Below are positions 53,982 to 63,216 of a DNA stretch of 64,000 bases, in pieces. Within the stretch, counting starts at the first letter, position 1; each line of letters starts with the position of its first letter. Below the pieces are notes generated by a model. That model was not told where the DNA came from. It did not search any database and saw nothing but the letters and a program-made list of their open reading frames with translations. The stretch comes from Fulvivirga lutea (GTDB taxonomy: Bacteria; Bacteroidota; Bacteroidia; Cytophagales; Cyclobacteriaceae): the NCBI RefSeq assembly GCF_017068455.1, contig NZ_CP070608.1, forward strand, positions 1,531,488-1,595,487, written 5' to 3'. The translations under genes and the position numbers were made by a program.

Positions 53982-56486
53982 TCATTTGTTAATTACAAAC
54001 TTTAGAACACTATTAGATCCTGATATCAATAGGAAGTATACTCCATTAGCGAACTCAAGGGTATTTATCTCCTTAATTTCTGCGGTAATTTTTGAGGAGT
54101 ATATCAGTTGACCCATTTGATTTAAAATCTGAAGTTCAAGATCATTTTTTTTGATTTTCCGTGTATCCAAATATAATTTTTCGGAAGCTGGGTTCGGGTA
54201 AACATTTACGCTTACTGCAAATTCATTATCGTTTGATAGAATGGTTGTATAATTGAAAATATCAGATGATGATGAACCACACTGGTTACTATCGATTGTA
54301 AAGTATTCTCCATATTCTACAGGCTCTAGAGTATTCTGAGTGTAATCAATGATTAATTCATTATTAAAATACCACTCTATATTATCGCCAGTCGTTTTCA
54401 GTAGATTATCTTCATAAATAATTTCAGGAGTTTCAGGCTTTGTTACATTCAGTACTTCGAATGTCTTGGTCGTTGTACTAGAGTTACCGCAGTTGCTAGC
54501 TTTAGTAAGACTAAGGTTGTAGAACCCTGGGGAATCGAAAGTTACTTCTACCATTCCTGAATTAGCTACTGTCTGATTGTCTAAACTCCAACTGTAGCTA
54601 AATCCACTTTCAACACTTACTTGAGAAAATAAAGTTTCATCAAGACAATATGTGTCATTAATATCAAATTCTTGCGCTGTAACTTCTTCTGATAATTTTA
54701 GAATGGTTCCGCCTCGTCCAACTATATATATTAATTCATCAACAACTATTAAGTCTTCAAAATAGCTTGAAAAGTTTCCTCTATATATCGTGCTCCAACT
54801 TTCACCTCCATTAATAGTTTGAGAAATTCTATCACTCATAAGAACGTAACCCTTATTTTCAGATTCGAAATAGATATTGTCTATAACGTTGGTTGTTGAA
54901 AAATTGATTGTAGACCATGTTGCTCCACCATCCACAGTTTTGTAAAACACATCATATTCTCCCGCTGCATAACCAATTTGGTCAGATACAAAATCGATTT
55001 CTGTAAAGGAGGCATAAGATAGCTCCGCACTTAAAATTTTAGACCAGGTACTCCCATTGTTAGTTGATTGAAGTAAGGCACCTTCATCTCCAGAAATACC
55101 TAAAAGCCAATTAGCTGAGTTTACAAATTCACAGCTTCTAAGTGTGAATGAACCTTCTAAAGATTCTAATGGATTAATTGTGTTCCAAGTAATTCCAGCA
55201 TCATCAGACTGATAAAGAAATTTATTTGTGACAGCAAGAATATTATCACCTTTGCTGCTAAATTCTAGAAAATATTCGTCTACAGACACATCTAGTGCTG
55301 TTGTCCATGTTTCTGATGCATCGTAGCTTCTTAAAAATTTCTTATCAGTCATTGCATAAATGGTGTCATTATTCAAGTACTTCAAATCTCTTATTTGATG
55401 CGGCTCTTCTAAGTAAGAAATTGTTTTTATATCGTTATTAATATCAATTAATAACCCATTGTGCCCGGCAGCTTTTATTTCCCCACTGGGTGATACTGTA
55501 ATGGAGCTTATGAAGGGTGCAAATCCTCCGGAAATAACGGTATTTTCGAAACTATTAATATCTACTTTAGCTATCAGCCCAAATCTCCCAACTAGAAACA
55601 ATTGGTCGTTTATTATTTGAAATTTGTTAGCCCATTGGTTAAAGCCATTGTCAAATGAATTCATTTTACTCCAAGTCGTACCAATGTCACTAGATACTAA
55701 TAGATTAATTGAATAGTTATTATCTTGATTGTAATTTAATAGATATACTTTATCGTCTATTATTTTTAGATCATATGAAAATCCAGTTAACTCCAATGAT
55801 TTAGTGCTCCAGTTCACTCCCAGATCGGTAGAAGTAACGATACTTGAGTAACCTGTGGCAATTATTGTTTGATTACTAATTGAGATTTCCGACAAAGAGA
55901 ATCCTGCATCATAGATTGATGTCCATGTTAATCCACCATCTGTAGTTTTGTAAATTAAATTTGAGGCTGTTGCAAAGCCTTCTGAATTATTTATAAAACT
56001 TACATCGCCAAAATAAATGTTATCAAGATTAGGTATCTCGTTCCAAGTGCTACCAAAATCAGAACTTAGATATTTTTTAGAATTATTTGATTGAATAAAT
56101 AATTCTGAGTTGTTCTTCACTTTGAATAATGTAACGGTAGCGGGAGCATCTATAATGCTGATGGTTTCAAATTGGTCTTTAGTAAAAACTATCTTTGACC
56201 CGAAGGCATATAGACTGTCCTTCAAAATATTCGATTCAAGCCCATAGATTGTATTAATATCTTGATTAGACAAGGTTAATGTGTCCCAAGATAGGCCTTC
56301 ATCTATAGATTTATATATATTATATCCTTGACCAACAATGAATCCTGTGCTTTCATCTGTAAAAATGATGCCTTCTAAATCATCATTTGTTAATTCTGGG
56401 GATATGAAAGAAGCACTAAGATTACATTGTGCTTGAAGATAGTGTGAAACAAAAAGAATTGCCGCTGTAATGAACAGTTTATTCAT
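53982..56486 (-). CDS. T9SS-exported YCF48/BNR-repeat surface protein
   Basis: An 834-residue protein with a Sec signal peptide (cleavage after YLQAQ) and a long array of YCF48/BNR-like beta-propeller repeats marked by TTDGGLTWTSI, TVDGGATWSTI, TINGGESWSTI and STNNGSTWSKI. A PKD-like domain follows (GFSYSWSLDNQ to FDSPGFYNLSL). The final 80 residues (VNVYPNPASEKLYLD to GVYFLLI) are a type A C-terminal sorting domain for type IX secretion. The protein should be anchored at or released from the cell surface. The cargo role is unknown. Confidence 0.93.
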   Translation of the reverse strand: MNKLFITAAILFVSHYLQAQCNLSASFISPELTNDDLEGIIFTDESTGFIVGQGYNIYKSIDEGLSWDTLTLSNQDINTIYGLESNILKDSLYAFGSKIVFTKDQFETISIIDAPATVTLFKVKNNSELFIQSNNSKKYLSSDFGSTWNEIPNLDNIYFGDVSFINNSEGFATASNLIYKTTDGGLTWTSIYDAGFSLSEISISNQTIIATGYSSIVTSTDLGVNWSTKSLELTGFSYDLKIIDDKVYLLNYNQDNNYSINLLVSSDIGTTWSKMNSFDNGFNQWANKFQIINDQLFLVGRFGLIAKVDINSFENTVISGGFAPFISSITVSPSGEIKAAGHNGLLIDINNDIKTISYLEEPHQIRDLKYLNNDTIYAMTDKKFLRSYDASETWTTALDVSVDEYFLEFSSKGDNILAVTNKFLYQSDDAGITWNTINPLESLEGSFTLRSCEFVNSANWLLGISGDEGALLQSTNNGSTWSKILSAELSYASFTEIDFVSDQIGYAAGEYDVFYKTVDGGATWSTINFSTTNVIDNIYFESENKGYVLMSDRISQTINGGESWSTIYRGNFSSYFEDLIVVDELIYIVGRGGTILKLSEEVTAQEFDINDTYCLDETLFSQVSVESGFSYSWSLDNQTVANSGMVEVTFDSPGFYNLSLTKASNCGNSSTTTKTFEVLNVTKPETPEIIYEDNLLKTTGDNIEWYFNNELIIDYTQNTLEPVEYGEYFTIDSNQCGSSSSDIFNYTTILSNDNEFAVSVNVYPNPASEKLYLDTRKIKKNDLELQILNQMGQLIYSSKITAEIKEINTLEFANGVYFLLISGSNSVLKFVINK

Positions 56487-56611
56487 GCCATTTTTAGTTT
56501 TAACGGCAAAATTAGACTTTTATAACTACTGTAATATTACTTATGAATTTAATATTTGATAAAAAATCCATAAATACTTACATGTTTATTTTTGTTCTAT
56601 CTCTATTAACC

Positions 56612-56638
56612 AAAAAGAAAGCCGTTAGCTTTCTTTTT
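56612..56638 (-). terminator. Terminator of the ammonium transporter gene
   Basis: AAAAAGAAAGC pairs with GCTTTCTTTTT around the loop CGTTA, 30 bp beyond the amt stop. The T-rich and A-rich sides allow bidirectional action. Confidence 0.85.
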
Positions 56639-56667
56639 CTATTTATCAATTGGTTTTGGTCTAAAAT

Positions 56668-57960
56668 TTAAGCGGCCTCTCCATGTTGAGAGTTGTCTAA
56701 TCCTCTAATTTCCTGGTTCATCGTTACGCGAACAGGAATTAAGAAATCAGTTATTTTGTATAGCAAAAGACTTCCTCCAAATGTGAATACTGTAACTATT
56801 CCTAATGCCAGTAAATGATAAAAGAAAGTAGTTGTCTCTCCATGTATCAAACCAACGTCATTAGCTAGTACCCCTGTTAATATCATTCCAACGATTCCTC
56901 CAACACCGTGGCTAGGAAATACATCGAGTGTATCATCAATCCCAGATCTTTTGTTTAAGCTAATTGCAAAATTAGATACAATGGCTGCGGTAAATCCGAT
57001 AAATATACTTTGACTTAGTGTAACAAACCCTGCAGCAGGCGTGATGGCAACAAGACCTACTATGGCGCCAATGCATGCATTGAGGGCAGACATTTTCTTG
57101 TTTCTAAATCGATCAAGGAATATCCAGGTAATCATACTGGCAGCGGAGGCAAGGTTGGTGTTAGCAAATGCAATAACAGCATCAATATTGGCACCCAAAG
57201 CAGAACCTGCATTAAAGCCAAACCACCCAAACCATAAAAGACTAGTTCCTAAAATTACATATGGTATGTTGGCGGGTTCTTCTAGCCTCACTCTTCTATT
57301 TCCTAAGAATATGGAACCTGCCAAAGCTGCAAAGCCTGCTGACATATGAACTACTGTGCCGCCAGCAAAATCTAAAACACCCCAGTTTCTGAATAACCCA
57401 TCCGGGTGCCATGTCATGTGTGCTAATGGAGCATATATGAATAGTGAAAACAAGATCATGAATAAAATGTAGCTTCTGAACCTGATTCTTTCAGCAAAAC
57501 TACCAGTGATAAGAGCCGGTGTGATGATTGCGAACTTTAACTGAAATAAAGCAAAGAGCAGAAAGGGAATTGTCTCTGAAAAATCCGGATTAGGAGAAAC
57601 GGTTACGCCTTTAAAATTAAAATACGTAAGAGGGTTCCCAATAATACCGCCAATACTATCTCCAAAGGCTAAGCTAAAACCTACAATTACCCACAGGATG
57701 CTGATAACCCCTAGTGCAACAAAGCTTTGAAGCATAGTGGAGATAACGTTCTTTTTATTCACCATTCCGCCATAGAAGAACGCCAAGCCAGGAGTCATTA
57801 GTAAAACAAAAGCACTGGAAACTATCATCCATGCCATATCTCCCGTATCTAGCGTTTCGGTGCTTCCAATGGCTTCATATTCTGCATTAAACACCAAAGA
57901 AAGCAGTACTAACCCTGCAAGGACTATAAAAAAAGCCTTACTTCCTGAATTTTTAGTCAT
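56668..57960 (-). CDS. amt: Ammonium transporter (Amt family)
   Basis: A 430-residue Amt/MEP/Rh transporter with about 11 membrane segments. Family signatures are AFVLLMTPGLAFFYGGMVNKKN, the Phe gate region, DFAGGTVVHMSAGFAALAGS with one pore His, and FNAGSALGAN plus DVFPSHGVGGIVGM with the second pore His. It imports ammonium. No GlnK gene lies next to it. An N-terminal hydrophobic stretch (AFFIVLAGLVLLSLVF) may be a signal peptide, as usual in this family. gltD lies 5 kb downstream, on the same strand. Confidence 0.95.
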   Translation of the reverse strand: MTKNSGSKAFFIVLAGLVLLSLVFNAEYEAIGSTETLDTGDMAWMIVSSAFVLLMTPGLAFFYGGMVNKKNVISTMLQSFVALGVISILWVIVGFSLAFGDSIGGIIGNPLTYFNFKGVTVSPNPDFSETIPFLLFALFQLKFAIITPALITGSFAERIRFRSYILFMILFSLFIYAPLAHMTWHPDGLFRNWGVLDFAGGTVVHMSAGFAALAGSIFLGNRRVRLEEPANIPYVILGTSLLWFGWFGFNAGSALGANIDAVIAFANTNLASAASMITWIFLDRFRNKKMSALNACIGAIVGLVAITPAAGFVTLSQSIFIGFTAAIVSNFAISLNKRSGIDDTLDVFPSHGVGGIVGMILTGVLANDVGLIHGETTTFFYHLLALGIVTVFTFGGSLLLYKITDFLIPVRVTMNQEIRGLDNSQHGEAA

Positions 57961-58257
57961 AATTGATAAGTAGTGGTTAAAATAATTACCATTTTACGAA
58001 AAAAAGTCATTAAAATAAAGATAGTATGGGTTAAAATTAACGCAAACGATTGTATAGTATATGAACTACAACAAGAGAATACCCGATTTAGGGTATTTGC
58101 ATAATGGTTCATTTTATCTAGGTTAGATGTAATGTGTAAAATTGAATTACAAACAACTCCAATATCAATGCTAGTGCAAGCTACATCGGTAGCTCAGGTA
58201 ATATACCAAAAGAAGTGTTGACAAAATGGCTAGATAGAAACAATTAAAATAAGCTTG
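57961..58257. other. 297-bp divergent intergenic region
   Basis: An AT-rich stretch between divergent amt and an unrecognised membrane protein gene. It contains the inverted repeat AATACCC-N6-GGGTATT at 58078-58097. No ORF or RNA could be recognised. Confidence 0.5.
58078..58097. promoter_or_regulatory. Inverted repeat AATACCC-N6-GGGTATT
   Basis: A perfect 7-bp inverted repeat with a 6-base centre between divergent genes. It shares the half-site with the repeat at 62670-62689, in the opposite arrangement. Likely a regulator site or a leader hairpin. Confidence 0.4.
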
Positions 58258-59106
58258 ATGAGAAATTTTTTTGGACTATTAGTCACTTTCATAGTCGTTT
58301 TGATTATTTGGACTGTTCAGGATAAAATGGATTTTGATGAATATTTTATCGAAGAGACAGGAGAATTTCAAGGTTTCTATTTTGTGCCTGACGTAAGCCA
58401 AAAATTATTACTTAATAATAAAACCTATTTGGTAACCAAAAGTAAACTACATGATTCTGGTCGAATATTTGACAAGGAAATTGACTCATTAGTTAATCAA
58501 TACCGAGCTACTTTAAAACTGCCGGATACATTATCAACTTTTTCAAAAGAAGTGTGGGATAAGTATTTTGAGCTTACAAAATCCAAAAGAAAGAAGTGGG
58601 ATACAACCTTATACAGTTATCAGGATTCTGTGAAGCTAACTGTGGAATATGAGGTGTTCTTCGATCCCCAGTACTTATTTAAGTGTAAGGATTATTACTA
58701 TAGTTTAAGTCCCAGCACATTGGGAGCACGACTTGATGGAAAATTAAGAGATACAGAGTATTCAGAGTTTAAAAAGTATGTAGAGCAGTGTAATAAAACA
58801 CTTAATGTAAATAAAGGCGATTTATTGACTATATATATTCCCAGATCCGACCATTTACTGGCGCAAAAAAGTAAAAGGGTAACCATGAGTGCCTACATAA
58901 TAAATACGGCAGATGGTGATGAACTATTCAGAAACACTGCGGGCTTTGAAATGCTGACAGAATTTGAAGAATATATGACATGGCATGATTCTATTATCCA
59001 TCTAATCATTGCAGGTACATTTATTATTGGCTTAGTAATTACTTTTTTTGCAGGAATAGGAAATAGAATAAAAAGACTCGTAATGATTGATCATTATGAT
59101 AAATAG
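58258..59106 (+). CDS. Unrecognised protein with N- and C-terminal membrane segments
   Basis: A 282-residue protein with one membrane helix at each end (about 3-22 and 248-268) and a soluble domain of about 225 residues between, probably periplasmic. The middle part is rich in Lys, Tyr and Ser (KSKRKKWDTTLYSYQD; IYIPRSDHLLAQKSKRV) and I know no family for it. The ATG at 58258 is chosen over the TTG one codon before. The gene at 59198 has the same topology on the opposite strand. Confidence 0.7.
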   Translation: MRNFFGLLVTFIVVLIIWTVQDKMDFDEYFIEETGEFQGFYFVPDVSQKLLLNNKTYLVTKSKLHDSGRIFDKEIDSLVNQYRATLKLPDTLSTFSKEVWDKYFELTKSKRKKWDTTLYSYQDSVKLTVEYEVFFDPQYLFKCKDYYYSLSPSTLGARLDGKLRDTEYSEFKKYVEQCNKTLNVNKGDLLTIYIPRSDHLLAQKSKRVTMSAYIINTADGDELFRNTAGFEMLTEFEEYMTWHDSIIHLIIAGTFIIGLVITFFAGIGNRIKRLVMIDHYDK

Positions 59107-59197
59107 TAGCCGGAGGCTAGATTTATCTATATTTTAATTCTAATTATAACTTATAGGTTAAAAAAGATAGTAGTAACAACACGTATGCAAGGTTGCC

Positions 59198-60112
59198 TTA
59201 ATTTTTAAAAAATGCTCTTACAAATATGAGTAATATGATCAGCTCTATTATTAGAAGTATATAAACAAACGAGTTATCATACCATAATATAAATCGTAAA
59301 TCGGGCTTTGTTATATCAAATCCAAATCTTTTCTCTTTATATCTCAGAACTTCAAAAGCTTCTTCATCATAAAAAATATCATAACCCCAGCTATCTTCAA
59401 TCATATAAACTCTACAATTTGCACAGTCACCTTTGTACTTGGTAATTGTTAGTTCTGAGTCATTTTCGAAAAGTCTATCTAGATAGTTATAATATAGTTG
59501 ATATTCATCCCATTCATAAAAGGTTTGAGACAGTCGTGTTCTTGATCTATATATAGACAACATCTCCATTAAATCAGTAACCTTTCCAGATCTATCAAAT
59601 GTAGAAAGAGCAAAACGTTGAGGGTAACCTTCAATCATGAAATAATGTTGAAGTATTAATATACTGTCCTGTGACAGTTGAAAAGGGAAATTATATGATT
59701 CTGATTGAAGGGCAGTATCCATCAAAAGGATTGGCGGTTGTATTTTATTATTTAGTTTAATCCATTGAACGCTATCAACATATTTTGTAGAATCAATGAT
59801 TAGACCAGGCTTAATCATCAACTCAAAAATATTTTGCTGCTGTAATAGTTCAGTGATATCCTCTTTGAGGTTATATTTTGTTATTGAGTCTTTTAAATAA
59901 TCGTATAATGTTAGTTGGTAATACTGGAGTGTGTCATTAATTAAATATCTAGGTTTCTTCTGTATTAAGGTGTAGGGTCCAATTAATTTGCCTTCAATTT
60001 CTTCAAAATGACTCCAATATTCACTGCTTGTAGTACCGTTATTTCTTATTGAAAATAGAATAATAAGTATAGGCGCAGAGGCTAATAAAAAGTTTTTAAA
60101 TAGTTTAATCAA
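59198..60112 (-). CDS. Unrecognised protein with N- and C-terminal membrane segments
   Basis: A 304-residue protein with a membrane helix near the start (FLLASAPILIILFSI) and one at the end (VYILLIIELIILLIFV), enclosing a domain of about 250 residues rich in Tyr. It contains a CANC motif near residue 235 that could be redox active or structural. Last gene of the ion-channel operon; the gap to the 60127 gene is 14 bp. The topology is the same as that of 58258-59106 but the sequences are not obviously alike. Confidence 0.7.
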   Translation of the reverse strand: MIKLFKNFLLASAPILIILFSIRNNGTTSSEYWSHFEEIEGKLIGPYTLIQKKPRYLINDTLQYYQLTLYDYLKDSITKYNLKEDITELLQQQNIFELMIKPGLIIDSTKYVDSVQWIKLNNKIQPPILLMDTALQSESYNFPFQLSQDSILILQHYFMIEGYPQRFALSTFDRSGKVTDLMEMLSIYRSRTRLSQTFYEWDEYQLYYNYLDRLFENDSELTITKYKGDCANCRVYMIEDSWGYDIFYDEEAFEVLRYKEKRFGFDITKPDLRFILWYDNSFVYILLIIELIILLIFVRAFFKN

Positions 60113-60126
60113 CTTTGTGTATTACG

Positions 60127-61698
60127 TTATAAATATCTCATTGAAGGCTTTTTATCTAAAAATTCTTTAAGAATAGCTTGTCGATACTGAACTGGTTTGC
60201 CTACCAAAGAGTTTAAAAGATCTTTTATTTCCAACCAATCACCTTTAGCCATAGCTATGTCTAAATCAATAAAATCCTCATTATTTATGAGCTTTTCCCA
60301 AAGTATTAAGGTGATGGATCTGCTACCCCCTTCACCTACATAGGAAGTAACATTTCTTAATTTATTAGTTGGAATTATGATTAAATCTGCATCACCAGTA
60401 ATACTATTGCCTAAAGTTATATTTGATGGGCTGATTTTCATGGCATATGCGTGCTTTGGTGCTGAAGCTGAAAATGCCGAACTGGCAAGTTGAACAACTC
60501 CAATAATTGAAAGTAATGAACCAAAAATCAAGCCTTCTACGTGAGTATCGCCCCATTGAGTACTAATATAAATTAGGAAAGCACCAATGCCTAACGTAAC
60601 AATTGCACCTAGCAGTCGGCTGGATGATGTCTTTGCATTAACTCCAATGGCAATAGCTGGGTTTGAAATTTCAGCCTCGGTTTCTCTGATTTGGGTTTCT
60701 TCATTTAATGTTTCCTTAATCTCTTTTTTAGGCAATGGTTGGACTGATTTATCCTGCAATATTTGAGCTTTAACTTTGCCCAGATTTGGCTTTCGCAGCT
60801 CCTTTAATTTTTCTTTTCGTTCTTTAAAGTAGATTCTCACAGCTTTGGCAAAATCTTCCTTTATGGCAACTGGTGACACCATAACTTTAGATTCATAACT
60901 TATGGCTCCTCTAGCTCCTGTGCGAGCAAATACTCTAGAAAGTGATAAATATTCAGTGCCACGTGGGCAGGTATAAAGTGTAATAATGCTGTAATCGTCA
61001 CGCCCCTTTTCAATAGCACTTGCTTCAGCTAACAAGGCTGGATTATTTTCCATTATGGCATTTTTGAAAGGGGTTGGATCTATTATTGTTAATGGGGTGG
61101 ATTTAACAGGCGCATGCCATAGGTCGCTTTCTTCTGAAAATGGGGTTTCTACTGAATCTAACCATGTACCCATGCCCATCAACATAAAGCCTAAAAGTTC
61201 TATAAGCCAGACTATCCAAAGAAAGAAGCCGGATACAGCGAGTTCTTCAAAGCCCCAAATTCCATTATCATTTATTAGCACTATTGAATCCCATAAAACA
61301 CCAGGGTGAAAAACCAACTCAAATGGTGCGGGTAGTATGCTGGAGATAAGTTCAAAGTCTCCACTGCCGGTTAATTTAGTCGCTTCAATTATTACTGTAC
61401 GCACCCAAACCGCCCAATGTAAATAGTAGAACCATAGTGTTAAACCTAAACCAGTAAAAAGTCCCAAATTAGTATTCCTAATTTTAGCCAATTGAATCAC
61501 AAGAGCGATAATCTTGGGAAAGAGATAGAGCATACCAATAAATAGACCTACATTGATTAACTGCCATGGCATATAGAAAATGAAACTGGCGTAGATGATG
61601 GCCAATATAGGGTATACAAAAGCTACACATGCCAAAAGAATTGGAACTGTAAAAACCCCATATTTTCCTGAAGGCTTATATGGTTTGAGTTTATCCAT
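60127..61698 (-). CDS. Unrecognised polytopic membrane protein
   Basis: A 523-residue protein with about four N-terminal membrane segments (about 15-190), a soluble domain (about 195-345) with TLYTCPRGTEYLSLSRVFARTG, an acidic/Lys-rich linker (EIKETLNEETQIRETEAE), and two further membrane segments (about 362-410), then a short cytoplasmic domain. No family is recognised. Its start overlaps the end of the ion-channel gene by 8 bp, so it is very likely co-expressed with the channel and could be a partner or regulator of it. Confidence 0.72.
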   Translation of the reverse strand: MDKLKPYKPSGKYGVFTVPILLACVAFVYPILAIIYASFIFYMPWQLINVGLFIGMLYLFPKIIALVIQLAKIRNTNLGLFTGLGLTLWFYYLHWAVWVRTVIIEATKLTGSGDFELISSILPAPFELVFHPGVLWDSIVLINDNGIWGFEELAVSGFFLWIVWLIELLGFMLMGMGTWLDSVETPFSEESDLWHAPVKSTPLTIIDPTPFKNAIMENNPALLAEASAIEKGRDDYSIITLYTCPRGTEYLSLSRVFARTGARGAISYESKVMVSPVAIKEDFAKAVRIYFKERKEKLKELRKPNLGKVKAQILQDKSVQPLPKKEIKETLNEETQIRETEAEISNPAIAIGVNAKTSSSRLLGAIVTLGIGAFLIYISTQWGDTHVEGLIFGSLLSIIGVVQLASSAFSASAPKHAYAMKISPSNITLGNSITGDADLIIIPTNKLRNVTSYVGEGGSRSITLILWEKLINNEDFIDLDIAMAKGDWLEIKDLLNSLVGKPVQYRQAILKEFLDKKPSMRYL

Positions 61699-62626
61699 TT
61701 TTTAAAGATTTTACTTCTGCTTTGAGGTCTCTTATTTCGCTTAACATCATTTCCATACTTTTTAAAACCTCTTCCTCTGCCTCTTCTATATCAGACTCTA
61801 TGGTGTTTCTAAGTTTTTTTTCAGCATTCTTGGCTTCTTCCTGCATGCGGTCGTGCACTTGAGTGGTTAGTACGGCAACGAATACATTGAAACTGATAAT
61901 GGCGGTGAGAATTACAAAGCTTATAAAATACCCCTTGTAGAACCAATTGTCATATTCCAGTGCGGCAACATCGTTCATAATCTCCGACCAACCGTCTAAA
62001 GTCATTAACTGAAATAATGTAAGAGCAGCTGCCGGAAGGTCTGAGAAGTCAGCCTTTTCAAAAGCATGATGGCCGAAAAGGTATATACCAATGATTGAAT
62101 AAATATATATAAGTATGCCTAATAGTAGAGCAAAGGAAAACACTGTTGGAATGATGGTGATGATTTTCTTTTCAACGTTGCGCAGTTCACTACTAATTTC
62201 AAGGAGACGAAATATTCTTGATACTCGGAAGAGTCTGCTTACCACAAGAAACTCCGGATGTTCTACCCAATGTGACATCAGACCTATCACACTCAATACA
62301 ACGATAGTTGTGTCAAACACATTCCAAAATCCTTTTTCTTCAAATAGAAATTGCAGCTTATTAACGGTTCGATTTCTTTTCTGTTTTTTCTTTATTCTTA
62401 TCGTACAAATGTGAAAAAAAGAGGACAAGCTCTTTGCTGCTAACAGGCGCAGTATTATTTCGACCACAAAGAACAAAGTAAATATTAAGTCGACAGCTTC
62501 GAACAATACGAGCTTTTTATAAAAGAAGGTTTCGATACCTAATACAATGGAGCAAAATATGATTACAAAAACAACGGTGTTCTGAAATTCAACACTCTCG
62601 ACTAACTGTCTGATTTGACGTCTCAT
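61691..62626 (-). CDS. Voltage-gated cation channel (bacterial NaV/CaV type)
   Basis: A 311-residue six-helix ion channel subunit that would form tetramers. The voltage sensor S4 is RLFRVSRIFRLLEISSELRN (arginines every third residue). The pore has the filter TLDGWSE at 209-215, where NaChBac has TLESWAS. Gly at the fourth position and acidic residues at positions 3 and 7 resemble the native calcium channel CavMr (TLEGWVD) more than sodium channels. The C-terminus is an acidic coiled coil (about 270-310), typical of the tetramerisation tail. A basic segment of about 25 residues (KKKQKRNR) is inserted between S2 and S3. The selectivity is inferred. Confidence 0.9.
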   Translation of the reverse strand: MRRQIRQLVESVEFQNTVVFVIIFCSIVLGIETFFYKKLVLFEAVDLIFTLFFVVEIILRLLAAKSLSSFFHICTIRIKKKQKRNRTVNKLQFLFEEKGFWNVFDTTIVVLSVIGLMSHWVEHPEFLVVSRLFRVSRIFRLLEISSELRNVEKKIITIIPTVFSFALLLGILIYIYSIIGIYLFGHHAFEKADFSDLPAAALTLFQLMTLDGWSEIMNDVAALEYDNWFYKGYFISFVILTAIISFNVFVAVLTTQVHDRMQEEAKNAEKKLRNTIESDIEEAEEEVLKSMEMMLSEIRDLKAEVKSLKNG

Positions 62627-62669
62627 GAGGTTTATTTAAAAGCCATAAACCGATAAATATAGGCATTTC

Positions 62670-62689
62670 GGGTATTGAATGAAATACCC
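62670..62689. promoter_or_regulatory. Repeat GGGTATT-N6-AATACCC upstream of the channel gene
   Basis: A perfect 7-bp inverted repeat with a 6-base centre, 44 bp ahead of the channel start on the minus strand. It has the same half-site and spacer length as 58078-58097 but in the reverse arrangement. It could be a shared regulator site. Confidence 0.4.
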
Positions 62690-62742
62690 ATTTTCGGTGA
62701 TTTTTCTACTCTTCACCTGAACTAATAAAAACTTGAAAGGTA

Positions 62743-63216
62743 CTATTGATAGAATTTTCGCCCCTCAGCCAACTTATCCATCATCTCAATTATACGTTTG
62801 GCTCTTTTTTCTTCAGTTTTAGCGTCATAAATCCAATCGAGATAGACTTTTTGTTCATCTTGAGTGAGCGAATTGTAGAAATCGAATGATGATTTTGGCT
62901 CATTGGCAAAACAGTCAAGAATTTCCTGAGGTGTCTCTAATGATGATTGGTCAATTTCCATTATGACATGAACAGTATCACCGGCCTCCTTTTTTATCTT
63001 CTTTCTAATTTCAGCTTTTACTGGTAGAAACAATTGACCGTTGCCCATGGGCATGAGCTTGTACTTCTTCATCTCAAAACCATCGATACTTACATTTACT
63101 CTTACCCAACCAAAAGGAGATTTTGGGTCCATGGGTATTTCAGGAATCTCAGCGTATGTCCAGCCGCCTTTTCCGGGGAATTTTTTTAATAGGTAGTCTT
63201 TATCAATTTTAGGCAT
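62743..63216 (-). CDS. YdeI/OmpD-associated (DUF1905-type) protein
   Basis: A 157-residue protein. The first part (WTYAEIPEIPMDPKSPFGWVRVNVSIDGFE, LMPMGNGQLFLPVKAEIRKKIKKEAGD) matches DUF1905, and the C-terminal YLDWIYDAKTEEKRAKRIIEMMDKLAEG is the bacteriocin-protection YdeI/OmpD-associated helix pair. Both are often fused. Its start overlaps the end of gltD by 8 bp, so it is downstream in the same transcript. No function is known for certain. Confidence 0.88.
   Translation of the reverse strand: MPKIDKDYLLKKFPGKGGWTYAEIPEIPMDPKSPFGWVRVNVSIDGFEMKKYKLMPMGNGQLFLPVKAEIRKKIKKEAGDTVHVIMEIDQSSLETPQEILDCFANEPKSSFDFYNSLTQDEQKVYLDWIYDAKTEEKRAKRIIEMMDKLAEGRKFYQ

Noticed and set aside
53878-54111. 77-residue ORF on plus strand over the T9SS gene end
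   Set aside because: It overlaps the small conserved gene and runs antisense over the conserved sorting domain; no own motif.
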